In this document: positions 7,044-12,984 of the stretch, one piece after another
Layout of the letters: each line of letters starts with the position of its first letter
Position numbering within the stretch: the stretch's first letter is position 1
NCBI GenBank assembly: GCA_938038145.1
Contig: CALHQU010000080.1
Location: 1 to 12,984, forward strand
Direction: 5' to 3'
From: an uncultured Candidatus Saccharibacteria bacterium
Lineage (GTDB): Bacteria > Patescibacteriota > Saccharimonadia > Saccharimonadales > Saccharimonadaceae
Length of the DNA stretch: 12,984 bases
The notes under the pieces: generated by a model
Told to the model about the DNA's origin: nothing
What the model saw: the letters and a program-made list of their open reading frames with translations, nothing else
Databases searched by the model: none
Position numbers and translations under genes: made by a program

Positions 7044-8288
7044 ATGAAAATTGTCATTGCTGGTTTTGGTGTTGAAGGTCAATCTAATTTGCGGTATTTT
7101 CGGGAGAAGTTTCCGGAAGCTGATTTTTTGGTGGCGGACGAGCGTGAAAAAGTAGATAATTTGCCGGAAAATGTGGCTTATCAGACGGGATTTTCGGGGC
7201 TGGATGACGCGGATTTAATCGTTAGGTCGCCAAGTCTTCCGCCAAAAAAGATAAAGACTAACGGTCAAATTTGGTCGGCGACAAATGAGTTTTTTGCCAA
7301 TTGCCCAGCGACTATAATTGGCGTGACTGGCACAAAAGGCAAGGGGACGACGTGTAGTTTTATCTCGTCGATTTTACGCGCGGCAGGTAAAACCGTTCAT
7401 TTGGTGGGAAATATCGGCGTGCCGGCTTTGGATATTTTGCCAAAAATTGAGAAAAATGACATTGTCGTTTATGAATTATCCAGTTTTCAATTGTGGGATT
7501 TGCAGAAATCTCCGCACGTTGCCGTGGTACTGATGATTGAGCCTGACCACTTGAACGTCCACGCTGATTTTAATGATTATTTGGCGGCAAAGGCGAATAT
7601 TGCCAAGTCTCAAACCGCGGACGATTATGTTGTCTATAATTCTCAAAATGAGTTTAGTTCGTCGATTGCAGATGCGAGTTTGGCGCAGAAAAAGGAATAT
7701 CCATTTGCTCTTTCGGACGATATAATTTCTGCGATTCGCTTGCCAGGGAGGCATAATGTCGACAATGCGTGCGCAGCGATAGCGGCGGTAAAGTCGATTT
7801 TGCCGAACGTGTCGGATGATGAGATAAAGAGGGGGCTTAGCGAGTTTACAGGGTTACCGCATCGACTGAAGTTTGTTGCTGAAAAATACGGTGTGAAATA
7901 TTACGATGACAGCATTTCGACCACTCCGGGCAGTGCGATTGCGGCATTAAAAGCTTTTGCGGAGCCGAAAATTTTGATTTTGGGCGGCTCAGATAAGGGC
8001 GCAGACTACTCTGAATTAGCGAAAGAAATTGCCCGACAAAACGTGCGATTGATAATTATCAATGGTGCTAACGTTGATGAAATTAGGGAAGTTTTAAGGG
8101 AAGAAAAGGTTGATTGCGAAATTGTCCAATTGAATATGGCAGGAATGAAAGAAGTTGCCAAATTAGCCAAAAATAAAGCGCAATCTGGCGACGTGGTGAT
8201 TCTTAGCCCAGCGGCTGCCAGCTTTGATATGTTTAAGAGTTATTCTGATCGTGGCGAGCAATTTGTCGCCGCCGTAGAAGAGCTTTAA
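7044..8288 (+). CDS. murD: UDP-N-acetylmuramoyl-L-alanine--D-glutamate ligase MurD
   Basis: Cytoplasmic Mur ligase adding D-glutamate to UDP-MurNAc-L-alanine with ATP in peptidoglycan precursor synthesis. The 414 residues hold the N-terminal Rossmann-like domain ([27 protein letters not shown] near 60-67), a P-loop at 93-103, YELSSFQL (143-150), EPDHLNVH (166-173) with the candidate carbamylated Lys in AAKANI (K183), [13 protein letters not shown] (233-245), [15 protein letters not shown] (288-301), [13 protein letters not shown] (313-325) and the terminal [15 protein letters not shown], all in MurD order. The P-loop is odd: GTKGKGTT instead of the common GTNGK(S/T)T, closer to FolC's GTNGKGS. 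Start ATG 7044 follows an extended -10 by 6 bases. The stop overlaps the stop of hpt on the other strand. MurD is by far the best family fit. Confidence 0.93.
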   Translation: MKIVIAGFGVEGQSNLRYFREKFPEADFLVADEREKVDNLPENVAYQTGFSGLDDADLIVRSPSLPPKKIKTNGQIWSATNEFFANCPATIIGVTGTKGKGTTCSFISSILRAAGKTVHLVGNIGVPALDILPKIEKNDIVVYELSSFQLWDLQKSPHVAVVLMIEPDHLNVHADFNDYLAAKANIAKSQTADDYVVYNSQNEFSSSIADASLAQKKEYPFALSDDIISAIRLPGRHNVDNACAAIAAVKSILPNVSDDEIKRGLSEFTGLPHRLKFVAEKYGVKYYDDSISTTPGSAIAALKAFAEPKILILGGSDKGADYSELAKEIARQNVRLIIINGANVDEIREVLREEKVDCEIVQLNMAGMKEVAKLAKNKAQSGDVVILSPAAASFDMFKSYSDRGEQFVAAVEEL

Positions 8289-8824
8289 TCTTGATAGACT
8301 TCTGGTTTTAAGATGCCGATGTATGGCAAGTTGCGATATTGCTGGCGAAAATCCAGACCGTAGCCAACGACAAATTCATTCGGCGTATCAATACCGACGT
8401 AATCGGCTTTTGCGTCAACTTCGCGCCGCGCTGGCTTGTCTAATAGTGAACATATTTTTACCGACGCAGCATTTTTTGCGGCAAATAATTCTCTTAGCGC
8501 TTGGGCGGTTCGACCGCTATCAATTATGTCCTCAACTATCAACACGTGCCTATTTGTCACGTCGGTATCCAAATCTTTGATAATTTTTACAGATCCAGAA
8601 GATTTTGTGTCGTCGCCGTAACTGGAAACCGCCATGAAATCAATTTCCATATAGCAATCCATCGCCTGTATCAAGTCGATCATAAACGGCGCCGCGCCGC
8701 GTAAAATACCCACGACAACAGGATTTTTATCGTGATAATTCTCAGTCAATTTTTTCCCAAGTTTTTGAACTGCCGTTTTTATTTCTTCGTTCGTAAATAA
8801 AATTTTCTCAATATCTTTATCCAT
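8285..8824 (-). CDS. hpt: Hypoxanthine phosphoribosyltransferase
   Basis: Type I phosphoribosyltransferase that joins hypoxanthine (and often guanine) to PRPP, giving IMP or GMP in purine salvage. The 179 residues match bacterial Hpt. [16 protein letters not shown] is at 37-52, the flexible-loop region [14 protein letters not shown] at 64-77, the PRPP-binding motif [13 protein letters not shown] at 95-107 (E98, D99), and the purine pocket and terminal region [19 protein letters not shown] at 141-159, then [15 protein letters not shown]. The gene is on the minus strand, convergent with murD: both TAA stops lie in a 4-base TTAA (8285-8288). Its start, ATG at 8824-8822, is 6 bases after a minus-strand extended -10, so the mRNA is probably leaderless. 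Salvage fits an organism that depends on host nucleotides (inference). Confidence 0.96.
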   Translation of the reverse strand: MDKDIEKILFTNEEIKTAVQKLGKKLTENYHDKNPVVVGILRGAAPFMIDLIQAMDCYMEIDFMAVSSYGDDTKSSGSVKIIKDLDTDVTNRHVLIVEDIIDSGRTAQALRELFAAKNAASVKICSLLDKPARREVDAKADYVGIDTPNEFVVGYGLDFRQQYRNLPYIGILKPEVYQD

Positions 8825-8830
8825 CTTTTT

Positions 8831-8839
8831 ATTTTAACA
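8831..8839 (-). promoter_or_regulatory. Extended -10 promoter of hpt (leaderless layout)
   Basis: On the minus strand, TGtTAAAAT (8839 to 8831) ends 6 bases before the hpt ATG. There is no SD. It faces the prfB promoter with only 20 bases between the two elements. Confidence 0.55.
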
Positions 8840-8859
8840 GAGAATTGAGCGCTGAAAAA

Positions 8860-8868
8860 TGGTACAAT
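8860..8868 (+). promoter_or_regulatory. Extended -10 promoter of prfB (leaderless layout)
   Basis: TGgTACAAT ends 7 bases before the prfB ATG (8876). The region where its -35 contact would lie overlaps the hpt -10 element, so polymerase binding at the two promoters may be mutually exclusive. Confidence 0.6.
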
Positions 8869-8875
8869 AAAATAT

Positions 8876-9967
8876 ATGCAACCGCTAAAAAAGAAAATTG
8901 GTGAATTAGAAAAAGAAATTGAACAGGCTAAAAAAGCGCTTAAGTTTTCTGAGTTGGAGCAGAAATTGGCGGAGCTGGATGATCAATTGAACCAGCCGGA
9001 AATTTGGAATAATCCTGATTATGCCCAAGAATTAACGAAACAAGCTGCCAGTCTTCGTCAGACCGTCGAGCCTTGGCAAACTTTGACGGTGCAGGTTGGC
9101 GATATGGTGGAACTGATGGAGCTTGGTGATGACGATTTATTGCCAGAGTTTCAGGCGCAAGTTGCGGCAATTGAGAAGAGTTTTGATAGGCATAAAACCG
9201 ATTTGTTGTTTTCTGGCGAATATGACAACCGTTCGGCAATTATGCGTATTTCTGCTGGTGTGGGCGGACTGGATGCTCAGGATTTTGCGGCAATATTGGA
9301 GCGAATGTATTTGCGCTGGGCGGAAAAGTCTGGAATGAAAGTTGATACACTGGAGCGCTCGACAAATGACGACGCTGGAATTAAAACGGTCGTTTTGGAG
9401 ATTTCTGGATCTTTTGCTTATGGAAAATTGCGGTCGGAAAATGGCGTGCATCGTTTGGTGCGATTAAGTCCGTTTAATGCGGACAATTTGCGGCAGACTA
9501 GTTTTGCGCTTGTCGAGGTTTTGCCAAAAATTGACGCGCCCGATGAAATATCAATTGATCCGAATGATTTAAGAATTGACGTCTATCGTTCGGGCGGCAA
9601 GGGCGGTCAAGGTGTAAATACGACGGATTCGGCGGTTCGAGTGACGCATGAGCCGACAGGGATTACGGTGGCTATTCAGAATGAGCGCTCGCAGATTCAA
9701 AACAAAGAAACGGCGTTGAAGATTCTGCGGTCAAAATTGCTAGCGATGAAATTAGAGCAACACGCCGAAACTTTGTCTGATCTCAGGGCTGGCGAATCGG
9801 CAAACTGGGGCAGCCAAATTAGAAATTACGTTTTGCATCCATATACGCTAGTTAAAGATACGCGCACAAAGCACGAAAATCGCAACGCTCAAGGTGTTTT
9901 GGACGGCGATATTGACGAATTTATCACGGCATATTTAGAACAAAATGCTAATTCTAAAAATATTTAG
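8876..9967 (+). CDS. prfB: Peptide chain release factor 2
   Basis: RF2 recognises UAA and UGA in the ribosomal A site and triggers hydrolysis of the finished peptide. In 363 residues the stop-codon recognition tripeptide SPF is at 198-200 (in VHRLVRLSPFNADNLRQTSF) and the catalytic GGQ at 243-245 (in YRSGGKGGQGVNTTDSAVRVTH). The N-terminal domain is a charged helical bundle. The frame is continuous from ATG 8876, so the in-frame UGA and +1 frameshift that autoregulate many bacterial prfB genes, at about codon 25, are absent. SPF distinguishes it from RF1 (PxT). Stop is TAG, not an RF2 codon. It is divergent from hpt; ftsE follows 20 bases later but has its own -10. Confidence 0.96.
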   Translation: MQPLKKKIGELEKEIEQAKKALKFSELEQKLAELDDQLNQPEIWNNPDYAQELTKQAASLRQTVEPWQTLTVQVGDMVELMELGDDDLLPEFQAQVAAIEKSFDRHKTDLLFSGEYDNRSAIMRISAGVGGLDAQDFAAILERMYLRWAEKSGMKVDTLERSTNDDAGIKTVVLEISGSFAYGKLRSENGVHRLVRLSPFNADNLRQTSFALVEVLPKIDAPDEISIDPNDLRIDVYRSGGKGGQGVNTTDSAVRVTHEPTGITVAIQNERSQIQNKETALKILRSKLLAMKLEQHAETLSDLRAGESANWGSQIRNYVLHPYTLVKDTRTKHENRNAQGVLDGDIDEFITAYLEQNANSKNI

Positions 9968-9971
9968 CTTA

Positions 9972-9980
9972 TGGTATAAT
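9972..9980 (+). promoter_or_regulatory. Extended -10 promoter of ftsE (leaderless layout)
   Basis: TGgTATAAT lies in the 20-base gap after prfB and ends 7 bases before the ftsE ATG (9988). No SD is present. Confidence 0.65.
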
Positions 9981-9987
9981 ACTAGTA

Positions 9988-10671
9988 ATGATTCTGTTAG
10001 ATAGGGTAACGAAGAACTACGGAAAAAGTAACAAGCCGGCGCTGAATCGAGCAAGCATTCATGTTGGCGCTGGTGAATTTGTGATTATTGTTGGTACGTC
10101 GGGTGCTGGCAAGTCGACACTTTTGAAGCTTTTGACTCGCGAAGAAAAGCCAAGCTCTGGAAAAATTGTGGTTGGCGGAATTGATTATGACAATTTGAAG
10201 GACAAACATATTCCGCTGTTGCGTCGTAAAATTGGCGTGGTTTTTCAGGATTTTAAGTTGCTTCCGAATCGAACGGTGTTTGAAAATGTGGCGTTTGCGT
10301 TGGAAATTGCTGGAATGACAAATCGGGAAATTAAGGCAACTGTGCCGAAGGTGATTGAGTTGGTTGGTCTTAAGGGGAAGGAAAAACATTTTCCTCATCA
10401 GCTTTCTGGTGGTGAGCGTCAGCGTGTAGCAATTGCGCGTGCGGTGGTGCGTCAGCCGAAGATTCTGATTGCCGATGAGCCGACTGGAAACTTGGATCCG
10501 AAGCACAGTTGGGATATTGTTCGATTGCTAGAAAAGATTAACAAGTATGGCACGACGGTTATTTTGACGACTCACAACGTGGAGATTGTTAATAAATTGA
10601 AGCGGCGCGTTATTACAATTGATCATGGTAAAATCACCTCTGATCAGGCGAGAGGGAGCTATAAACAGTAA
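9988..10671 (+). CDS. ftsE: Cell division ATP-binding protein FtsE
   Basis: ABC ATPase of the FtsEX complex, which transmits ATP-driven movement across the membrane to activate peptidoglycan hydrolases at the septum. In 227 residues, Walker A GTSGAGKST is at 36-44, the Q-loop (VVFQDFKLLPNRTVFENV) has Q87, the signature LSGGERQRVAIARA starts at 139, Walker B ILIADEPTGNLDP runs 159-171 and the H-loop His is H196. RTVFENVAFAL and DEPTGNLDP are typical of FtsE among ABC proteins. Its TAA stop and the ftsX ATG share base 10671 (TAATG), indicating translational coupling. All ATPase motifs are intact. Confidence 0.97.
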   Translation: MILLDRVTKNYGKSNKPALNRASIHVGAGEFVIIVGTSGAGKSTLLKLLTREEKPSSGKIVVGGIDYDNLKDKHIPLLRRKIGVVFQDFKLLPNRTVFENVAFALEIAGMTNREIKATVPKVIELVGLKGKEKHFPHQLSGGERQRVAIARAVVRQPKILIADEPTGNLDPKHSWDIVRLLEKINKYGTTVILTTHNVEIVNKLKRRVITIDHGKITSDQARGSYKQ

Positions 10672-11657
10672 TGAAATCAGCTAGTAAATCCAACAAAAGC
10701 AAAGAAACTATTCGTATACGTCAGCGTCGACGAGGTTGGTTGACGTTTGTCAGAATGTGCCGATATGGTATCAATAACTTTAGCCGTAATGCCTGGCTGA
10801 CAATTGCTGCGACTGCGGTGATGAGCGTCACGTTGATTATCGTGTTTATAACGTTATCAGCGCGCCAGGTTTTGGTTGATACCGTTTCAAACGTTTCCAA
10901 ACGTGCCGATATGTCAATTTACTTAAAGGGCGACACGCCAGAAAAAACGATTAAAACGATTAAATCTCGAATTGAAAAATTAGATAATGTCGATAGTGTT
11001 AAGTATATTTCCGCGGAAGAAGCGCGTGAAAAGCAAGCTGAGCAATATAAGGACAATCCAGATACGCTTGAGGCGATTCGTGAGTCTAGTAATGAGATGT
11101 CGGCAACGCTTCGTGTTTCCGTGAAGGAACTGAATAACCAGCAATCATTAAATAATTTTGTTAAAACAGATGATCTGTATAAAAAGTACAAAGATCCTAA
11201 CAGGGAACCATCATTCTCCGGTGAACGCCAGCAGGCTATTAAAACGGTTGGCAATTGGGTGAGATTGGCGAGTATCGGTGGCTCAATTGCTACAGTTGTT
11301 TTCGTGGTGATTTCATCGCTTGTGGTCTTTAACACTATTCGCATGGCAATTTTCAACCGCAAGGACGAGATTGAGATGATGAAGTTGATCGGCGCAGAAC
11401 GCAGTTTCATCAGAGGTCCGTTTATTGTTGAGGCTATAATGTACGGATTTATCGCGGCAATTATCGCAACGGTGGTTGGATATGGACTGCTAATTCTTGC
11501 ACATGATCCGATGGTAAAATACGGAATTCCTATCGATAATCTTTTGAATCATCTAAAAATGTACGGCGTGCTGGTTTTCTTGAGTATGATTCTGGTCGGC
11601 GCGGCAATTGGCGTGGCGTCATCTTGGGTGGCAACTCGCAAATATCTTAAGTTGTAA
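10671..11657 (+). CDS. ftsX: Cell division membrane protein FtsX
   Basis: Membrane partner of FtsE. The 328 residues have a basic cytoplasmic head (Arg/Lys-rich, about 1-30), a first membrane helix at about 42-64, a long extracytoplasmic domain (about 65-200, starting ARQVLVDTVSNVSKRADMSIYL, with the typical pattern DNVDSVKYISAEEAREK), then three helices at about 203-224, 250-277 and 298-320. The stretch IFNRKDEIEMMKLIGAERSFIRGPF between helices 2 and 3 is the conserved FtsX/FtsE contact region. It overlaps ftsE by one base (TAATG). The extracytoplasmic loop is where a hydrolase such as the next gene product would bind; the pairing is inferred from FtsEX-PcsB systems. Between its stop and the next gene lie 42 bases with a promoter. 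Confidence 0.95.
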   Translation: MKSASKSNKSKETIRIRQRRRGWLTFVRMCRYGINNFSRNAWLTIAATAVMSVTLIIVFITLSARQVLVDTVSNVSKRADMSIYLKGDTPEKTIKTIKSRIEKLDNVDSVKYISAEEAREKQAEQYKDNPDTLEAIRESSNEMSATLRVSVKELNNQQSLNNFVKTDDLYKKYKDPNREPSFSGERQQAIKTVGNWVRLASIGGSIATVVFVVISSLVVFNTIRMAIFNRKDEIEMMKLIGAERSFIRGPFIVEAIMYGFIAAIIATVVGYGLLILAHDPMVKYGIPIDNLLNHLKMYGVLVFLSMILVGAAIGVASSWVATRKYLKL

Positions 11658-11663
11658 AAGTCC

Positions 11664-11693
11664 TTGACATGCTGATTATGCTTATGTTAACAT
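11664..11693 (+). promoter_or_regulatory. Promoter of the CHAP hydrolase gene
   Basis: A perfect -35 TTGACA (11664-11669), an 18-base spacer and an extended -10 TGtTAACAT (11685-11693). The -10 ends 6 bases before the ATG (11700). This is the only consensus -35 seen among the promoters here, implying higher or separate expression relative to ftsEX; the mRNA should be leaderless. Confidence 0.7.
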
Positions 11694-11699
11694 AGACGT

Positions 11700-12839
11700 A
11701 TGAAACTACGGTCCACCACACCAGTTTCGGCATCATTAGTCAGCAGAGCGTCTCTGGTGGCGATGTCTGCATTGCTCGCTGGATCGGGCATTTTTGGCTT
11801 GGCATCACACGTATTAGCCCGCGACTATAACGCCGAAATTCAGGCAAAACAACAAGAAGCAGACAATTATAATTCTGAGGCTTCACGCTTGGGTGAGATG
11901 GCTGATAGTTTACAGGCGGAACTTGATAAGATAAATGGACAAATATCAGCTATTCAGGCACAGATTTCTGATAGCCAAAAGAAGATTAATAGCCTTAATG
12001 ATCAGATAAAAAAGAACGAAGAGCTAATTAAGCACAATCGTAAAGCGATGGGGCGAATTTTGGCAGATTTGTATGTTGATGATCAGATTTCGCCGCTGGA
12101 GATGCTTGCTAGTTCAAAAAATATTAGCGATTATATCGATAAGCAAGAACAGCGTAATTCTCTGAAAAATTCGTTAAATGATAAGATCAAAGAAATTAAG
12201 TCTTTGCAGAAAAAGCTGGAAGAGAATAAGAAGTCTGTCGAGAATACGCTTCGTGACCAAGAATTGCAGCGCAATGCGATGGCAGCTAAACAGTCTGAGA
12301 AGGCAAAATTGATTACTGACACGAAGAATGACCAAAATAACTATGCGGCTCTGGCTCAGAAACGTAATTCTGAAGTAGCGAAGTTGCGAGAAGAGCAGGC
12401 TGCGGCCAACCGACGAGCTCTTGGCGGCAGTAATGTCTCCATTCCAGGCGGCGTACCTGGCGGTGGCGGTTATCCTGGCGTTTGGGCAAGTGCTCCACTC
12501 GACGCTTATATCGATCCATGGGGGCTATACACGCGTGAATGCGTGAGTTATGTGGCTTGGAAAATTCATAGCACTGGACGATATGTTCCGCATTTTGGTG
12601 GCGCAGGCAACGCAAATCAGTGGCCATCAACTGCAGCGCGCTATGGTATTGCTAGCGGCTCAACGCCAAAAGCTGGCGCGGCAGCCGTGATGAATATTGG
12701 ATATTACGGACATGTTATGTATGTTGAGTCTGTTAATGGCGATGGAACCATTACCGTTAGCGATTACAATTTTGCCTGGGATGGATTATACAGGCACTAC
12801 ACACGCTCAGCTTCAGGATTGACATACGTTTACTTCTAA
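11700..12839 (+). CDS. Secreted coiled-coil CHAP-domain peptidoglycan hydrolase (PcsB-like)
   Basis: Predicted cell-wall amidase or endopeptidase exported to the septum. In 379 residues there is a Sec signal peptide (basic start, hydrophobic stretch to about 37, cleavage likely after VLA at 38-40). Two long helical coiled-coil segments (about 43-122 and 145-240) flank a short region (LYVDDQISPLEMLASSKNISDYIDK) that resembles the PcsB/EnvC-type hinge. A Gly/Pro-rich linker is at about 242-260. The C-terminal CHAP domain (about 262-379) has catalytic C281 (in RECVSYVAWKI), H338 (in YGHVMYVE) and a probable third residue near D355/N357 (SDYNF). The order ftsE-ftsX-this gene matches FtsEX-activated PcsB hydrolases, in which the coiled coil binds FtsX and relieves autoinhibition; here that is inference. 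It has its own strong promoter, and a terminator follows. Confidence 0.93.
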   Translation: MKLRSTTPVSASLVSRASLVAMSALLAGSGIFGLASHVLARDYNAEIQAKQQEADNYNSEASRLGEMADSLQAELDKINGQISAIQAQISDSQKKINSLNDQIKKNEELIKHNRKAMGRILADLYVDDQISPLEMLASSKNISDYIDKQEQRNSLKNSLNDKIKEIKSLQKKLEENKKSVENTLRDQELQRNAMAAKQSEKAKLITDTKNDQNNYAALAQKRNSEVAKLREEQAAANRRALGGSNVSIPGGVPGGGGYPGVWASAPLDAYIDPWGLYTRECVSYVAWKIHSTGRYVPHFGGAGNANQWPSTAARYGIASGSTPKAGAAAVMNIGYYGHVMYVESVNGDGTITVSDYNFAWDGLYRHYTRSASGLTYVYF

Positions 12840-12858
12840 TCAGTAAAAGTGATATATA

Positions 12859-12885
12859 AAAACGCTCGTGTTAAACGGGCGTTTT
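12859..12885 (+). terminator. Rho-independent terminator after the CHAP hydrolase gene
   Basis: AAAACGCTCG (12859-12868) pairs with CGGGCGTTTT (12876-12885), one G-U pair, around TGTTAAA. The T run is part of the stem and is followed by GTAG. The matching A run on the left could make it work in both directions. The next promoter's -10 starts only 5 bases later. Confidence 0.8.
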
Positions 12886-12889
12886 GTAG

Positions 12890-12895
12890 TATAAT
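12890..12895 (+). promoter_or_regulatory. -10 box for the last ORF (leaderless layout)
   Basis: A perfect TATAAT ends 6 bases before the ATG at 12902. Any -35 region falls inside the terminator hairpin. No SD is present. Confidence 0.6.
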
Positions 12896-12901
12896 AAGCA
12901 T

Positions 12902-12984
12902 ATGGTTACGGGAGAGAAAAGACAGCAATTAAGTTGGTTTTTGACGCTTGTTATTGTGGCTATTGTTAGCTTTGTGGCGGGAGC
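12902..12984 (+). CDS. Start of a membrane-anchored protein, cut by the window end
   Basis: Only 27 codons are visible (MVTGEKRQQLSWF, then a hydrophobic run to VAG). A short basic head and a membrane helix from about residue 11 suggest an N-terminal anchor or signal sequence with the rest outside the cell. It follows the CHAP hydrolase but has its own -10. In related genomes a carboxy-terminal processing (S41) peptidase often sits near ftsX-hydrolase loci, which is a guess here; nothing visible identifies the family. Confidence 0.6.
   Translation, partial: MVTGEKRQQLSWFLTLVIVAIVSFVAG

Noticed and set aside
8272..8310. Possible terminator hairpin between murD and hpt (AGAAG and CTTCT arms)
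   Set aside because: Only a 5-bp stem with a long loop and no T run on either strand; too weak to call.
9997..10506. Minus-strand ORF of 169 codons inside ftsE
   Set aside because: Antisense to Walker A through Walker B coding sequence, without its own signals; a shadow ORF.

Overview
The window looks like chromosomal core sequence from a member of the Candidatus Saccharibacteria (TM7, Patescibacteria/CPR). This is inferred from three things: the small, tightly packed genes; the character of the proteins (SecA with an acidic insertion and no C-terminal zinc motif, a compact single-domain HPF, a divergent MurD); and a release factor 2 with SPF and GGQ motifs. RF2 fits a code in which UGA is a stop, unlike the UGA-glycine CPR lineages. 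I could not run a phylogeny. No rRNA, tRNA, CRISPR array, transposase or integrase is visible, and no intergenic gap exceeds about 130 bases.

Layout, left to right. Bases 27-1226 encode a protein with an Arg/Thr-rich disordered head, a short collagen-like Gly-X-Y stretch and a C-terminal half resembling actinobacteriophage tail-fibre modules; a palindrome and a terminator follow. Next come serS (seryl-tRNA synthetase), hpf (ribosome hibernation) with its own promoter and Shine-Dalgarno sequence, a terminator, secA (preprotein translocase ATPase) and an M16 zinc peptidase. murD then faces hpt head-on, their stop codons overlapping in a TTAA. hpt and prfB diverge from a 51-base region. ftsE, ftsX and a secreted coiled-coil CHAP hydrolase form a cell-division peptidoglycan-hydrolysis module of the FtsEX-PcsB type. 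After a terminator, a membrane protein starts and is cut by the window edge.

Functionally the window combines translation (serS, prfB, hpf), secretion (secA, perhaps the M16 peptidase), cell-wall synthesis and splitting (murD, ftsEX, CHAP hydrolase) and purine salvage (hpt).

Two signals stand out. First, a phage-tail-fibre-like, collagen-containing protein lies beside housekeeping genes in an apparent epibiont whose known hosts are Actinobacteria; it could be a captured receptor-binding module or the edge of a prophage lying upstream of the window. Second, there is a repeated promoter design: a (usually extended) -10 box ends 6-7 bases before the start codon in serS, murD, hpt, prfB, ftsE, the CHAP gene and the last ORF, which predicts leaderless mRNAs. 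Only hpf and the collagen-like gene show a full AGGAGG, each exactly 4 bases before its start codon.
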